Source of the DNA: Dysidea avara
Taxonomy: Eukaryota > Porifera > Demospongiae > Dictyoceratida > Dysideidae
NCBI RefSeq assembly: GCF_963678975.1
Contig: NC_089278.1
Coordinates: 8,893,479-8,957,478, forward strand
DNA length: 64,000 nucleotides
Direction of reading: 5' to 3'
Shown here piece by piece: positions 46,940-58,732 of this stretch (its first letter is position 1; each line of letters begins with the position of its first letter). A model generated the notes under the pieces. It saw only the letters and a program-made list of their open reading frames with translations, searched no databases and was not told the DNA's origin. A program made the translations under genes and the position numbers.

Positions 46940-49900
46940 ATGGCGAGTGGAGGAGATATAGACACTAACTCGATGACGCTTACGCGCTTCGTACTTAACG
47001 AGCAGATGAAGATACCTAATGCTACAGGCAATTTGACGTTACTGCTGAACTCTCTACTGACCGCCATCAAGGCTATATCTACTGCTGTTAGGAGAGCGGG
47101 GTTTGCAAACCTGTGAGTTATTTGTGTAATTGTGGGATGCTAAGAAAGCTTTCCAATCTTGAAGCTATTAATGTAATTGTTGCTTTCCTATGTAGATTAA
47201 CATTGCTGCATTGTTAATTAGTTACCTAGGGTGTGCTAGGTGTGACTTATTATGCATGATTTGATCATGGTTTAATATATAAGGCTGTTGCTGTAACAAA
47301 GTTTCCACTCAATATAAAGGTTAATTGACTGTACATATTTGCAGCATTGAACATGATCTTTATAGATTTGTGATAGATTGCAGAGCAGAGATAGCACATC
47401 TTGAAATGTCACATGATAAAGGGCTGTGCTAAGTAAAGGTTGAACATGCTATCTACGTTGTGTACTTTAAACCAACCCCAAACCATCACATGTTTTATGG
47501 CAATCATCCCATATTGTGGCAAGAAGTTGCAGCTTAAAATCTATTACAACTTCATTGTTTTTACATCTGAAATACTGCAATATTTATTTCACATGCTTTA
47601 ACCCATTACCCGCCTATGATGGCATGGCATTATAAGTCATGCATGGGTTAAAATTTTGCTATGCTACGGACTGTTTCTGTGTTTCATAGTACCAAGAGTG
47701 AATAATAAAAGAGATGAATGAACCCAAAGGGGTGGTATAACTTATCTTTCTTGATTAGCGTGCAATTATCATGTAGTGGTATAAAAGGTTTCTTGTTTGA
47801 ATAGGCAAGTATTGTAAGGGACACAATTCCACCATTGGTTGCTAGGAATTCAGCTGTCAATGAGACTACGCTAGATAACAAACACAAGGTCAAAGTTACA
47901 GCAACAAAATACAAAATATTCTTTCCATATATAGTTGTCTCATATATGCATTAGATCTTATATTAGGTGCCCCCCCATCTCCAGTGTGGTCTTCATTGGC
48001 TTTTCCAGGATTAGTATTCCCTTCTCTGAATGAGTCGGTGATTGTGACATTTGATCCTACTGTCCTACGTCTGTTGCTATGCCTACTATCTGCTAGCATC
48101 CTCTTCAAGCTTTTCAGGGTGAAATAGTCAGATTTTGTCTTGAGGTAGGTACTAGATAGTGATAGTTAGTTGTCCATGCTTGCCTGCAAAAATCCACTAA
48201 TGTATTATGGGACAGGTTGGATTGTAATGTGAAAATTCCAGTCCTGTACATTCTACTGTGAATGGCATTATGGAATTCCCATTGAGGGGCCTAATCCTAT
48301 TGTCCTATATTTGCAACGTCTGTTGCTATACCTACTATCTGCTAGCATCCTTTCTCCCTATCTGAGTGTTTGCTGTAAAAAGGCCTCTCTACTCGGCTCT
48401 CTACTCAGCTGATAGTACTGTCCCATGATACATTAGGATGGGATGGACAATAGGACTGGGCCCCTGACTGATAGTACTGTTCATCCTGTCCTATTGCCCA
48501 ATTCTGGTGTAAAACTTGAATAATGAATAATGTTGATGGTGTCTTGTTCACAACAACGATGTATTGAATGGGTGGGCATTTACTTTGAAGAAATTGATGG
48601 CATTCTGTACTTCTGTTATATACCATATGTGCAGAAATTTTTGCGGGATGAAAATTTCACGGTTGCACACACACACACACACACACACATCAAAACATGA
48701 TTTGCAATCGTGAAATTTTCATCCCGCGAAATGCCAATACTGAATAAAATGTCGAACTTTTCAATGCCAATACTGAATTGTTTATGATTTTATTTTCACT
48801 GATCACATACCTCAAGTTTGTTGCGGTTTTGTGGTTGCAGAGTTGTGTTGTATTCAAGCTCATGTTACACTGACTACGAGATGGATATAACTCATAAACT
48901 TTAAGCCAGCACTTTGCCAAGCAGTGTGTTAACAGAGAGCTGAAAGTGATCTCAAGCACCAGCCATGTCCCATTTTGAAACGCTCTCGCAAAGGGGGTGT
49001 CTCGCATTTCTGTATTCCTTCACCATCTCTCCAATTGGGATCTACTGATGGCTAAAGTACTGGTCATTTTCGAAGTTATTCTATGTTATGAAAATTTCAT
49101 GGATTTTATTTTCACGGTTGCTATGTTTAACCACAAAATCCATGAAAATTATGCACCGTGATCCACACGTACAGTATAAATCATAAAATGTGGTGATTTA
49201 AACATATTTACCAAGATTAAGTTCTTTTCATATAATAGCATTAAACTGATCATAGATAGTAACAGATCTTGTGCCACCAGCACCAGCAAATTTTATGTAA
49301 AGCTAAATTTTGGGGCCTACACTCACTGCTTGCCTTACACATAGAGAAAAGTGATGACTGTCTAAAATTTTTATCCTGTACTGGAGGGTGGACACATGTA
49401 CGTGACACATTTATTTGTAAGCCTTAATGAAGTTCGAAAGTGCAATTCATATTCAGTATATTTAGTTGGTCAACCTCACTGCTCCAAGTGTGTAAATTAC
49501 ATTGTAATCTTAGTTGATCACGTGTGTTTAGTCCATCTGTAGTGGAATCAGTGTCTAGTATTATGGGGGACACTTTACATGCTTGGTAGTTAATCCCAGT
49601 AATCATCTAAGAAATCAATTCTGAATGTTTCCATCCCTCCTCCATCAACCTGGGCAGTTCTTAAAATAACGCACAGCATGCATGCTAATAAGAATACATG
49701 CAAATTACTATAAAGTGCATTCAGTTTTTTCATTTGCAGACAAAGTCTCATGACTGCTGTTAATTTTTGTTTGCGTACATGGCCCCTTTCACCTGGACAT
49801 GTCTTTCCTTTAAGGCCTGCTATGTTGTTTTCCTTCATTAAATACCTGTTACAGCACATAGGAAAGCACCCGTTAAAGTGGTTTTAGTGACCTGCCATAT

Positions 49901-52900
49901 CCCCTTCAAGTAAACACGATGAAAACAGAAAGCTAGCCTTCAATACGGTGTGTAAATAGCCTTTATTCATTGAATTAAATTTGTTTTTTTTCTTTAGCTC
50001 AAAGCTTGTTTGCTCACATGGGTGTGTAAACAGACACGCAGACACACGGTTTTCAATTTCAGTAAACCAGACATGCAACCACACCAGGCCATTTGCAGAC
50101 ACTGGCCTCATAGACCATGGACAGCCTATCTTTCAAATTTCAATAAGAACCTTTCATTACATTCATCACAAGAAGGACAAGGTATCACAGTGTGGCTATT
50201 GCTAACAATTCTTTTAATCTTCATCTTGGCATTAGAAATAGAAATGTATACCGTCAATCAGATTGGCTATTAGTTATCGGCTGATATATAGAGAACAGAT
50301 GGTCATAGGAAAGGTCTATACTACCATATCAGATTGACTTTGTTTGATGCTATTTTATACCAGTTATTAGAATATCGGCTCTAAGCCATATCGGTGCACC
50401 TCTAACAAATGCATAATAATACACAATTTAAAGTTATAATTTTCAGTAGCGCTAATATCATCTATTCTGTTGGATGCATGTATGACAGGGGATGCGCTAT
50501 GAAGCATTAACAAATATATTTTTATGTAACGCAATCATACTACCTGTTGAAAGTAATAGATCGTACGACAACAATTGTATTGTAATCATTGATGACCACT
50601 GTTATTATTGACGTGAAAGTCGTGACCACCACACATCTCATCATTGTAAGTCTAATTACTCCATAATGGCAGCATTTTTCCATACTGTATTTCAATGTGA
50701 AATGGATGAACTACTTCATGGATTACCTCAAGTCCTTTAATATCTCTGTGACGTCCTAATAACTGGAATCAAGTACAATATTCACTTTCAAAATGACTGA
50801 GATTACCTAAACAGTTCAGAATAATTATCTTGATTACAAGATAGATACTGATGGTAAGCAAGAATTCAATACTGTAGAGTAGAAACTAATCTCAGCTCCC
50901 ATTTTAGCTCATTGTGATGCTAGTTACTAATACTTCCCAATAGAATTTTGGTTGTGGTTGAAGTTTATCCTGGTGGAGAAAGTCCTGTGACATATGCGTC
51001 TAGAACATTGTCTACTTCAGCTTATGAGAGAAGCACTCCATTGTTTTGGAATCTGTAAGTTTACTAATGTTTGTTTGGTACCATTGGCTGCTGCCAGATG
51101 ACCTGAAAGACAGGATGTAATGAGCTCACCCGGGCCATTGAATCAGATTTCCTTTTATGGGTATTATAAGGTGGGAATGGATTCCTCAATTCATGAACTC
51201 TAGCTGACTGTGATATTTCACAAACTACCAGCCATTTACAGTGTAACCATGAACTTTTTCAGGTTGGATGATCATATTCTTGGATGAAGTGGAGCTTTGG
51301 GTGGCACCAGTTTCGCTGATTGACATCCTTTACAGCATCCAACACTTTCTGTAGCTCCATCAAACCAAACCACCATAAATAATTTCTTGTTATAGACTTC
51401 ATAGCATACTATCTCAGGATGTGCTTTTGATGAAACTGTTTGTGATAAATAAATTACTCGGCTTCAAATTGTGACAACATTTGAGCTCAGTTTGTCTCCA
51501 GTGAATTCTCAGAAGTAGGACTAAGCAGATTACAATTTTACTATGGATATCCTGATCAAAAGGCTTCTGAATACTCTACAGATGGTGACATCATCAATCA
51601 CTATGAAAACATCATAATTTTGTTGTGAACACATGTTTGTTTTACTCATAGTTTAGATTAGAAACAAACATACATTCCATAACCTGATGGCTAGGTTGGT
51701 AGTATTGAGCAGTGTGATAGTTTTGTATAAAATTTTAACTTGAAATTATTTGCTGGGCTGGTCCCACCCTCTATCCTTGTTACTGCAGAGTTTTATTGAA
51801 CACATATATACTAAACACCAAGACATCGTGTGCCCCCAATATATGTGACTGGATCTGCATAAACCCGACACAATAGCGCAAGCCTAAATTTACGGTATAA
51901 AGTATTGAATACAATGGCTGAAATATTTGCATATTATTGAAAAAATTCTGTAAATTGTTTGAACGCCGCTTTCGTAGTGAAGGAAGGAACTAACAATATA
52001 AACCTAGATATCAGCCTATTCGCCTATTCAAGAGGAGTTGGAAAATCTTTGTTTCGTTGCAGTATACTGAAGAGTACGGAAGTTATGAGCGTTTGTTTAC
52101 GTCACATCGAAGCGGTCATACACGATCGCTTTTTCTTCACAAATTTCGCCTTTGTATGCAGCAAAGAAAGATAATAAAAGGACAAACTTACCCGGCAATC
52201 GATTCCCCTATTTATAGTGAACAAGATGGTGAAAATTTCAACCGTTTTAGTAAGCACCTGTAATTTATTTCCCCTATACTTGCTGTGCATATCAATTTTT
52301 CTGTTTTTGCTATTTTGTAGGGCTGTAACTCCTAAAGTTATTGGCATATGAGGCTGAAACTTTGCCAGAGGATACACTTGGCTAAGTAGATTATAAATAT
52401 GTAATAAGCAGGAATTTGAAAAATGCGCTATTGTGTCGGGTTTTTGCAGATCTGGTCACATATAAACTTGACAAAGTATTTTCAATTGTGAGTTTTCTTT
52501 TCTGCTTAGTACATTGAGAATTTGTGCAATCCAAAGCGACCTTGAGAAAATAGTAGCTGATTGTAAGACCTTAAGAAAGGTCCAAAGCCCTTTGAGTCTC
52601 ATGTGAGAGTAAAGTGCACCGTAAGTTAACCTTGTTTCTCCACCTGCTCATGAATTCCTTGTAGACCTTGAAGACCTTGAAGATCCTTGGGGAATTGATC
52701 AATTATTATGACCTTCCCATGCTAGTTAATTACATTAGGGTTCCCACTAGTAGGTTGAAAGAAGGGGACTAATCTTGATAGTGAAGGAGATGATTTGTTT
52801 ATCAGACAACTTGTATGGTTGGTACTGTATGTTTAGGGACTGAACTACAGCAGTTTTCGTCTTTCTAAGACGGAGCTAAACCGAAATCTTTATCCTCATC

Positions 52901-55900
52901 ATTTGTATGTTTCTTATCTTTGTCTTTTAAAATGTGTGTGGGTGTTTCCAGTGAAAACTTGTTGCCAATCAATATGGGAAGTGAGTTAGGATACTATGTC
53001 AAATATGACTGTAGCTTCTCCTTTTTGATATCACTATTAATACTTGGTAACCACAGTAGCAGTAGTGCTCTTGAACCACATACAATGAAATGGTGAGGCT
53101 TTAATAGGGTATTGTACTAGCTCACAAGTGGTATATATGAAATTTGATAGCTTGGCAGTTACAAGTCTTCATAATGTATTGTGCTGGATGCAGTTGACTA
53201 AGCAGTAGAAATGTTAGATGATTATTCTTGAACAAAGTCATCTAAGACTACCGTTATTGCCTTAGATCCAAAAATTGATGCAGCAACTACTCAAAATTGA
53301 CCACCACTTGATATTTATGCCTTTATCAATTATGACACCATTCAAGTGCTGCTACTATTGAAGTTGTGGCAAGGAAGGTATATTGTAATGGCTTATACCA
53401 TGATGCCATATTTTAAAGGCATATTTTGGGTAGTTTCATAAGCTAAGCGGTGGCAGATTCTATTAATGCAGTTCATTGTTGTTCACAGTATTGTGTTTGC
53501 TGTGTCTTATCACTTCAATATGATTATTATTGTAGAATTCACATGAGTGAGTATGTTACAATAAGTGTAATAATTAAGGCTAAGTTACAATGTAGTGTTA
53601 TTAAAATGTTCCTTAAAAGTATCTAAATTGTTACAACTTATATATAAGTATGACCATGCAGCTGTTGTCTGAGTGGTGATCCAGATTGTGTAGCAATAAT
53701 CCTGTTGTTTTCATCTAACTTGTACGATGCTACTTAATTTCAGGTAACTTATAATTTTCTTCAATGCTTTCAACGCTTAGTATCTACATCTGATTCATCT
53801 CAACAAGGTGACTCGGTTACTTGAAAAAGTCTACTTGTGTATGGAACAAACAAAATTGGAGTGAAGATCCGTATAATAAAAAACTTTGGTGGTAAACAAA
53901 GTTTGACAAAAACCCACTATTGAAAAATTAGCAGAAAAATCTTTGGCGAATGAGGTTCCTTAATTTATGTACACATTATCTAATCAAACAAATGATAGAT
54001 CTAATAGATTATAAAGGAGTGCGTAAGTACGCTATCTCTACATGAAAGCATCACATGTAATTACCGGTGCTATGAATGTTGTGCAGAGCGATGTTTAGTT
54101 TTACTCACTCTTGTGCAGTGATCCCATGCTCAGTCATCACTTATACTGTATACCAAAGCATTGGTCAGACTCCTCATGTGGCGATGAACTGCACCTTCTT
54201 TCTTATCTCTTGGTAGCTATTAGTTTAAAATATTGCAGGACCAATTTCAACGACTGCTCATGTGATTGCTGCTAAAAAATTGGTGGAAAAAACTTTGGCG
54301 ATTGAAATCCTATTCGCCAAGTTTGCTGTTGCCAAAAATTTTTTACTATACGGTATAGATCTAGATTTATAAATTCTGGAACTTGCTTATAAATAAATTC
54401 TGTTTGTCAATTATGAGTTGATCACTACAGAAGAGCACTATTAGGAACATCAGGATAAAGACATGTGATGTGAACCAACATCACACCAGCAACAAAACAT
54501 AGGGGGGGAGAATTTAGACTGACGTGTTCAAGCATGTAATAAGATTAATCATCAAAAATTTAGTTAGGGTCCTGTCTAATAATGCAGCTGTCTCTTCCCT
54601 TGAGACAGGTGCAATGTAATGCATACCCTTAGAAGAATTTTATGTGTAATTTTCAGATAAACAGCTAGGATAGATAACTAGTAGAAAATGTTGGAAGCAA
54701 TGCTACGTGAAGTTCCTGGTACTGAGAGTCCATAGTAGTGAAGGGACTGTTGCATGACTGCTTTCCAGTGAATGTGTGAAGACTTTGAGATAACTTTATA
54801 TTTTGAGGTTAAGTGTATCATGCGCAGAGCTTCACCATTGTCAAGTGTAACACTAGATCACAGTGTATTTTGATGTACGGCTTTTCTCAGAATTACACAT
54901 TTACTCAGAAAGTCTTTACTGCTCAGTGAAGTTAATGTAAGGCTTTCCTTGCTTATCTATCTGGCTCCCTTTATCTTTGTTGTTAATTAATAGAAACAGA
55001 ACGCATCTGTAATTTGGTCACTTTACAGTGGCGGATATATAAATTTTCAGAGGGGGTTTCAGGTTCCACTCTGGAATTGCAACTTCAGCTGTAAGGCGAA
55101 GACCAAAAAAAAGGTCACGACATGCTGTTGAACGCCATAATGGTGATTTCAAAGGCAAAAGTTTCGCCAGTAGAAAATCATACAGTATGTATAACTCTTA
55201 ATGATTTTATCACCCACACGAATCATAGGGGCGTGCGCTATTTTTGGGGGGGGGGGCTTCTGGAAACCCCAGAAACCCCCTAAAACCTCCCCTGCTTTAA
55301 ATGCACAAATCTGTGCAATAATGCATATGAAGCATTCAATTAATCAGAGGTGGTTTATGCAGCTGTACATTACTGTGGTGTTGTGGTCAATAATTTGATT
55401 TGTTGTGTGACCAATGTTGACATCATGTGACATAGTGGGGCTGGACATGATGAAGCCATTTGTTGTAACTGGTTTATTGGTGATAATAAATAACACTAGT
55501 CTCTATGAACTAGGCTAACCACTAAGTGTTAACATTTTATAAGCCTGCATAATGAATACCTGCTTTCTACAACACATACTTTGTGCATTGCAATCATAGG
55601 CATTGTTACTTGAAAAACTGGCAGGGACGGAATGAGATGAGATGGGGTTGGTTATGCGCCACACTTTGGCGACATGTTGATCACATTAGCAAACACAATA
55701 AAGCTGTGCTGTTCCTTGCACAACTTTTGTGTGGTCAGTACTGATGGAGATTATGCCAGCAGATCACTTCCCTGTTGTACTGCTACACATGGCCAGTAGT
55801 GCATCACAATAACAGTAGTAGTTCCATGAAGGAGTGAATCACAGTATAGTCACTGGTGATGCAAGTATTTCTCTGCTGCTGCAGCTGCAGTGAAATGGTT

Positions 55901-58492
55901 TCTGTTGTGTGCTATTACTTTAAAATAGATTTCATTTTCATGCACTGATGCATGTGGTAATAGTGAATAGAAGAATTTTGTATATATAGTGCTGAGTTCC
56001 AATTATCTACTTGGGTGGAAAACTAGCAGGCTAGCACCATGCACTACCACTTTCTTAAGTTACACCATGTATGGGATTAAGAGACTCTTAGATTACAATA
56101 TACCATTTATATTAAAATTATAATTCTATAGTTTGGCTATAGAGTTGCATTGAAAATTGGTCCCAAAGTTTACGTGTTCATTGTCATCTAGACCTCTGCC
56201 ATTTATGTATTTGGTGAATAATTCTGTGGAATAAATGCTTGTGCTTCTCCTACATGATCTACATCAGTTTTATGGTTTAGTTTAGTATAAACATGCTTGT
56301 TATATGAAAGATGTGTGCCAACATGCATTCCATTCCCACAATCTGATAACATCTGTCCTGAGCTGGCTGAACCTCTCAGAGGTGTAAATGGAGCAGAACA
56401 GCTAGGAGTAACAAGTAAGAGGGAATGCTAACTATGTGGAGTAATTATTACTAACGTTTAGAAAAGGCTTCTTTGAAGTGAGCAATCATCGTTATCTTGT
56501 TAGGAATGATTATATTGTCCTATATTCTGTTTTGGTATAGCTATGTGTGTGTGTGTGTGTTTTGAATGCTATGGTGATAAATTAATCATGTTTAAAATGT
56601 ACTTGTGTAAGGATAAGTTTGAGCACTGCACTTGACAGTTGTTTCATTTCAACTTAATTCTTAGTTGCTCTTTATTCTTCTTTAACCTAGTTTTCTACAA
56701 TGTGTAGTTTTCCAGTCCTGCACTGCATTTACCAACCAGTGACATCATACTTGCCGTTAACCTAAACTTGTGTACATCATTGTACCACACATACACAGGT
56801 GTATTGTTTTAAGGGAATTATTTATGGTTGTAAGGAAACTATTACAGAACCAATGTATTAATACGTGTATTTGTGGATTCTGCAATTGCTTTTTTGCATC
56901 TTAAATAAATCTCGTGACGTAATTAAGACATGAATGTAAAGTACTTACAAATACAACAAAAAAAATTTTGTGCACAAGCAAAAATGAATAAAGTGTGTAA
57001 TGAAGTAGACAAAGATTGTTATCATTTTTTTTATTTCTGTGACATAGTGTGCAATTATGATGTGATCATATTCATTAAGTGACAATTGGAAGCTGCACAA
57101 TATAACATGATGGAACTGTTATTAGTTCTTATAATCACCATGGTAATTGGTAATTAACTATTGGATGTTTCTAGGGGTGGTGCTGTTGGAAATACCAATG
57201 TACAAGGAGAAGAAGTGAAGCAGTTGGATGTACTGGCTAACGATCTCTTCATCAACATGTTGAAGTCTTCATTCAATGTTGGTGTCATGATTTCTGAAGA
57301 GAATGAGCAGTTGATTGAAGTTGATGCTGGCTTGAGAGGAAGATATGTAGTAGCATTTGACCCACTGGATGGCTCTTCTAACATTGACTGTCTAGTTTCG
57401 ATCGGTTCAATTTTTGGAATTTGGAGGAAGGTACATGTTTGTAAGGTATAATCCCTTTATTCACATAAGTACATCAGGTATCTGAGGATAAACCATGCAC
57501 TATTGAAGATGGCTTACAACCTGGGCGCAAAATGGTTGCAGCTGGGTATGCCCTCTATGGCAGTGCCACAATGATCGTCCTTTCTACAGGGAATGGCGTG
57601 AATGGCTTCACTCTCGATCCAGTAAGTATCAAAACAGCCAATAGTTGAACCAAGAGTTCTTGGTTGAACTAATAGAGAGATAATACTCTTCCCTTATAAT
57701 TGGTAGTGGTATTTTAAACAGAGCCCATGTGTAGATAGTGAGTGGGGCGAGGTGTGGTAGATTCCAAGATGGTCTTTTGTGTTCAAACTGAAGATCTAGG
57801 GAAGCTACACTGTCACACTTTGTTTTATTGAATGTGCTAATTGCTAATGATATCAATTTGTTATGTTGTTAGTGGTTTGTACTGAATTTGTATGGATTGT
57901 GTTGAAATTGTATGGTTTCTGTTGTGATTAGTCAATTGGGGAATTCGTACTGACTGATAAAGACATGAAGATACCTTCAAGGGGTAAGATCTATTCGATC
58001 AATGAGGGATATACTCAGTACTGGGATGAGTCTGTTAAGCAGTACATCCACAAATGCAAGTTCCCTGATGTAAGCAATGTGTAAAGGTTGAAATAAACGC
58101 TTTGTTTTGTGTGGTGTTCATTGCAGGAGGGAAAGGCTGGATTAAATGCCCGTTACGTTGGTTCAATGGTTGCTGATATGCACCGCACACTGAAGTATGG
58201 AGGGATCTTTATCTACCCTGCTACCACCAAGAGCCCCAAAGGAAAGGTGAAGTTATCGGTATTGTCTTTCTCTATGCTTTTAACTTTGTCCTTACAGCTT
58301 AGACTCCAATATGAGTGTAATCCAATGGCCTTCATTATTGAACAGGCTGGCGGCAAATCGGATAGCGGTGGAATAGCTACATTGGACATTGTTCCAACCA
58401 GTTTTCACCAGAGAGCTCCGATATTTATTGGATCCAAGGAGAATGTTGATGACTATTTAGCTATTAAGAAAGCTTGTGATGAAAAGAAGTAG
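46940..58492 (+). CDS. FBP1: Fructose-1,6-bisphosphatase
   Basis: Six exons: 46940-47112, 57175-57430, 57478-57621, 57932-58069, 58127-58246, 58298-58492; 1,026 nt, 341 aa, phase-consistent and full length. Hydrolyses fructose 1,6-bisphosphate to fructose 6-phosphate in cytosolic gluconeogenesis. Landmarks: MTLTRFV start region, ISEEN (metal-binding Glu pair), [12 protein letters not shown] (metal-binding Asp residues), [31 protein letters not shown] and YECNPMAF (active-site helix). In the N-terminal AMP site the human GTGELT segment reads ATGNLT (Glu to Asn), while the Tyr and Arg equivalents are kept. The first intron is 10 kb and the other introns are 47-310 bp. AATAAA at 58639. Confidence 0.95.
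47113..47683. other. FBPase intron 1, left part
   Basis: No gene or repeat family recognised. GTGAGT donor at 47113. Confidence 0.4.
47684..48150 (-). pseudogene. Broken membrane-protein ORF in FBPase intron 1
   Basis: On the - strand a basic, Ser/Thr-rich stretch ([16 protein letters not shown], 48108 leftwards) leads into [14 protein letters not shown], then, after a one-base frame change near 47900, hydrophobic text ([20 protein letters not shown]). A likely splice acceptor lies just upstream (48133). Part of the basic stretch is duplicated at 48317-48350. It resembles a loop plus transmembrane segments of a multipass protein, but I do not recognise the family. Confidence 0.3.
48637..48736. 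repeat. Inverted repeat around a (CA)n tract
   Basis: TTTTGCGGGATGAAAATTTC and its inverse GAAATTTTCATCCCGCGAAA flank a 24-bp CA run (48665-48690). Related words ATGAAAATTTCATGG and CCATGAAAATT recur at 49088-49150. Probably a small MITE family. Confidence 0.55.
48737..50254. other. FBPase intron 1, no gene seen
   Basis: Several 60-105 residue open frames on both strands have no recognisable domains and no consistent splice sites. Confidence 0.35.
50255..50403. repeat. hAT terminal remnant
   Basis: Ends CATATCGGTGCACCTCTA, close to the inverse of the hAT left end at 1762 (TAGAGATGCACCGAT), with ATCGG/CCGAT words inside. No matching second end nearby. Confidence 0.45.
50404..51841. other. 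FBPase intron 1, no gene seen
   Basis: AT-rich; nothing recognised. Confidence 0.35.
51842..52462. mobile_element. MITE, 621 bp, TA duplication
   Basis: Ends TATGTGACTGGATCTGCATA and TTGCAGATCTGGTCACATA, extended inward by the inverted ACCCGACACAATAGCGCA / TGCGCTATTGTGTCGGGT, with TA on both sides. No transposase; open frames inside are artefacts. Confidence 0.8.
53868..54357. mobile_element. MITE-like inverted repeat, about 490 bp
   Basis: CCGTATAATAAAAAACTTTG and, inverted, TTTTTTACTATACGG form the ends. Inner words CTTTGGCGAAT / ATTCGCCAAG are also inverted. Confidence 0.55.
54358..57174. other. FBPase intron 1, right part
   Basis: No gene. G-run with AAACCCCAGAAACCCCC-type text at 55238-55290 resembles a degenerate dispersed repeat; short (TG)n at 56543-56560. 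Confidence 0.35.
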
Positions 58493-58638
58493 CTTGTTGT
58501 TAACAATCAGTCATAGTTTCAATTTATCATTTAATTTGTAAAGGATCTATCTGTAGCTATAGAATCTGTTTTCAAGAATTGAATTAAAAGTGCACACGTG
58601 TAAGTTAAGTATACACGCCCCTAATGTTTTGTTGACGT

Positions 58639-58644
58639 AATAAA
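58639..58644 (+). terminator. Poly(A) signal of FBPase
   Basis: Canonical AATAAA 147 bp after the FBPase stop and 89 bp before the next start codon. Confidence 0.6.
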
Positions 58645-58732
58645 GCGGGGTTTAGGTGAAATTTTGATCATTTGTGACAGATAGCAGATTTCGTTTGTGG
58701 CGTGTGTACGAGCATAACATTAAAAGATTATC

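Noticed and set aside
52102..52377. ORFs inside the 621-bp MITE
   Set aside because: Short, on both strands, with no transposase features.
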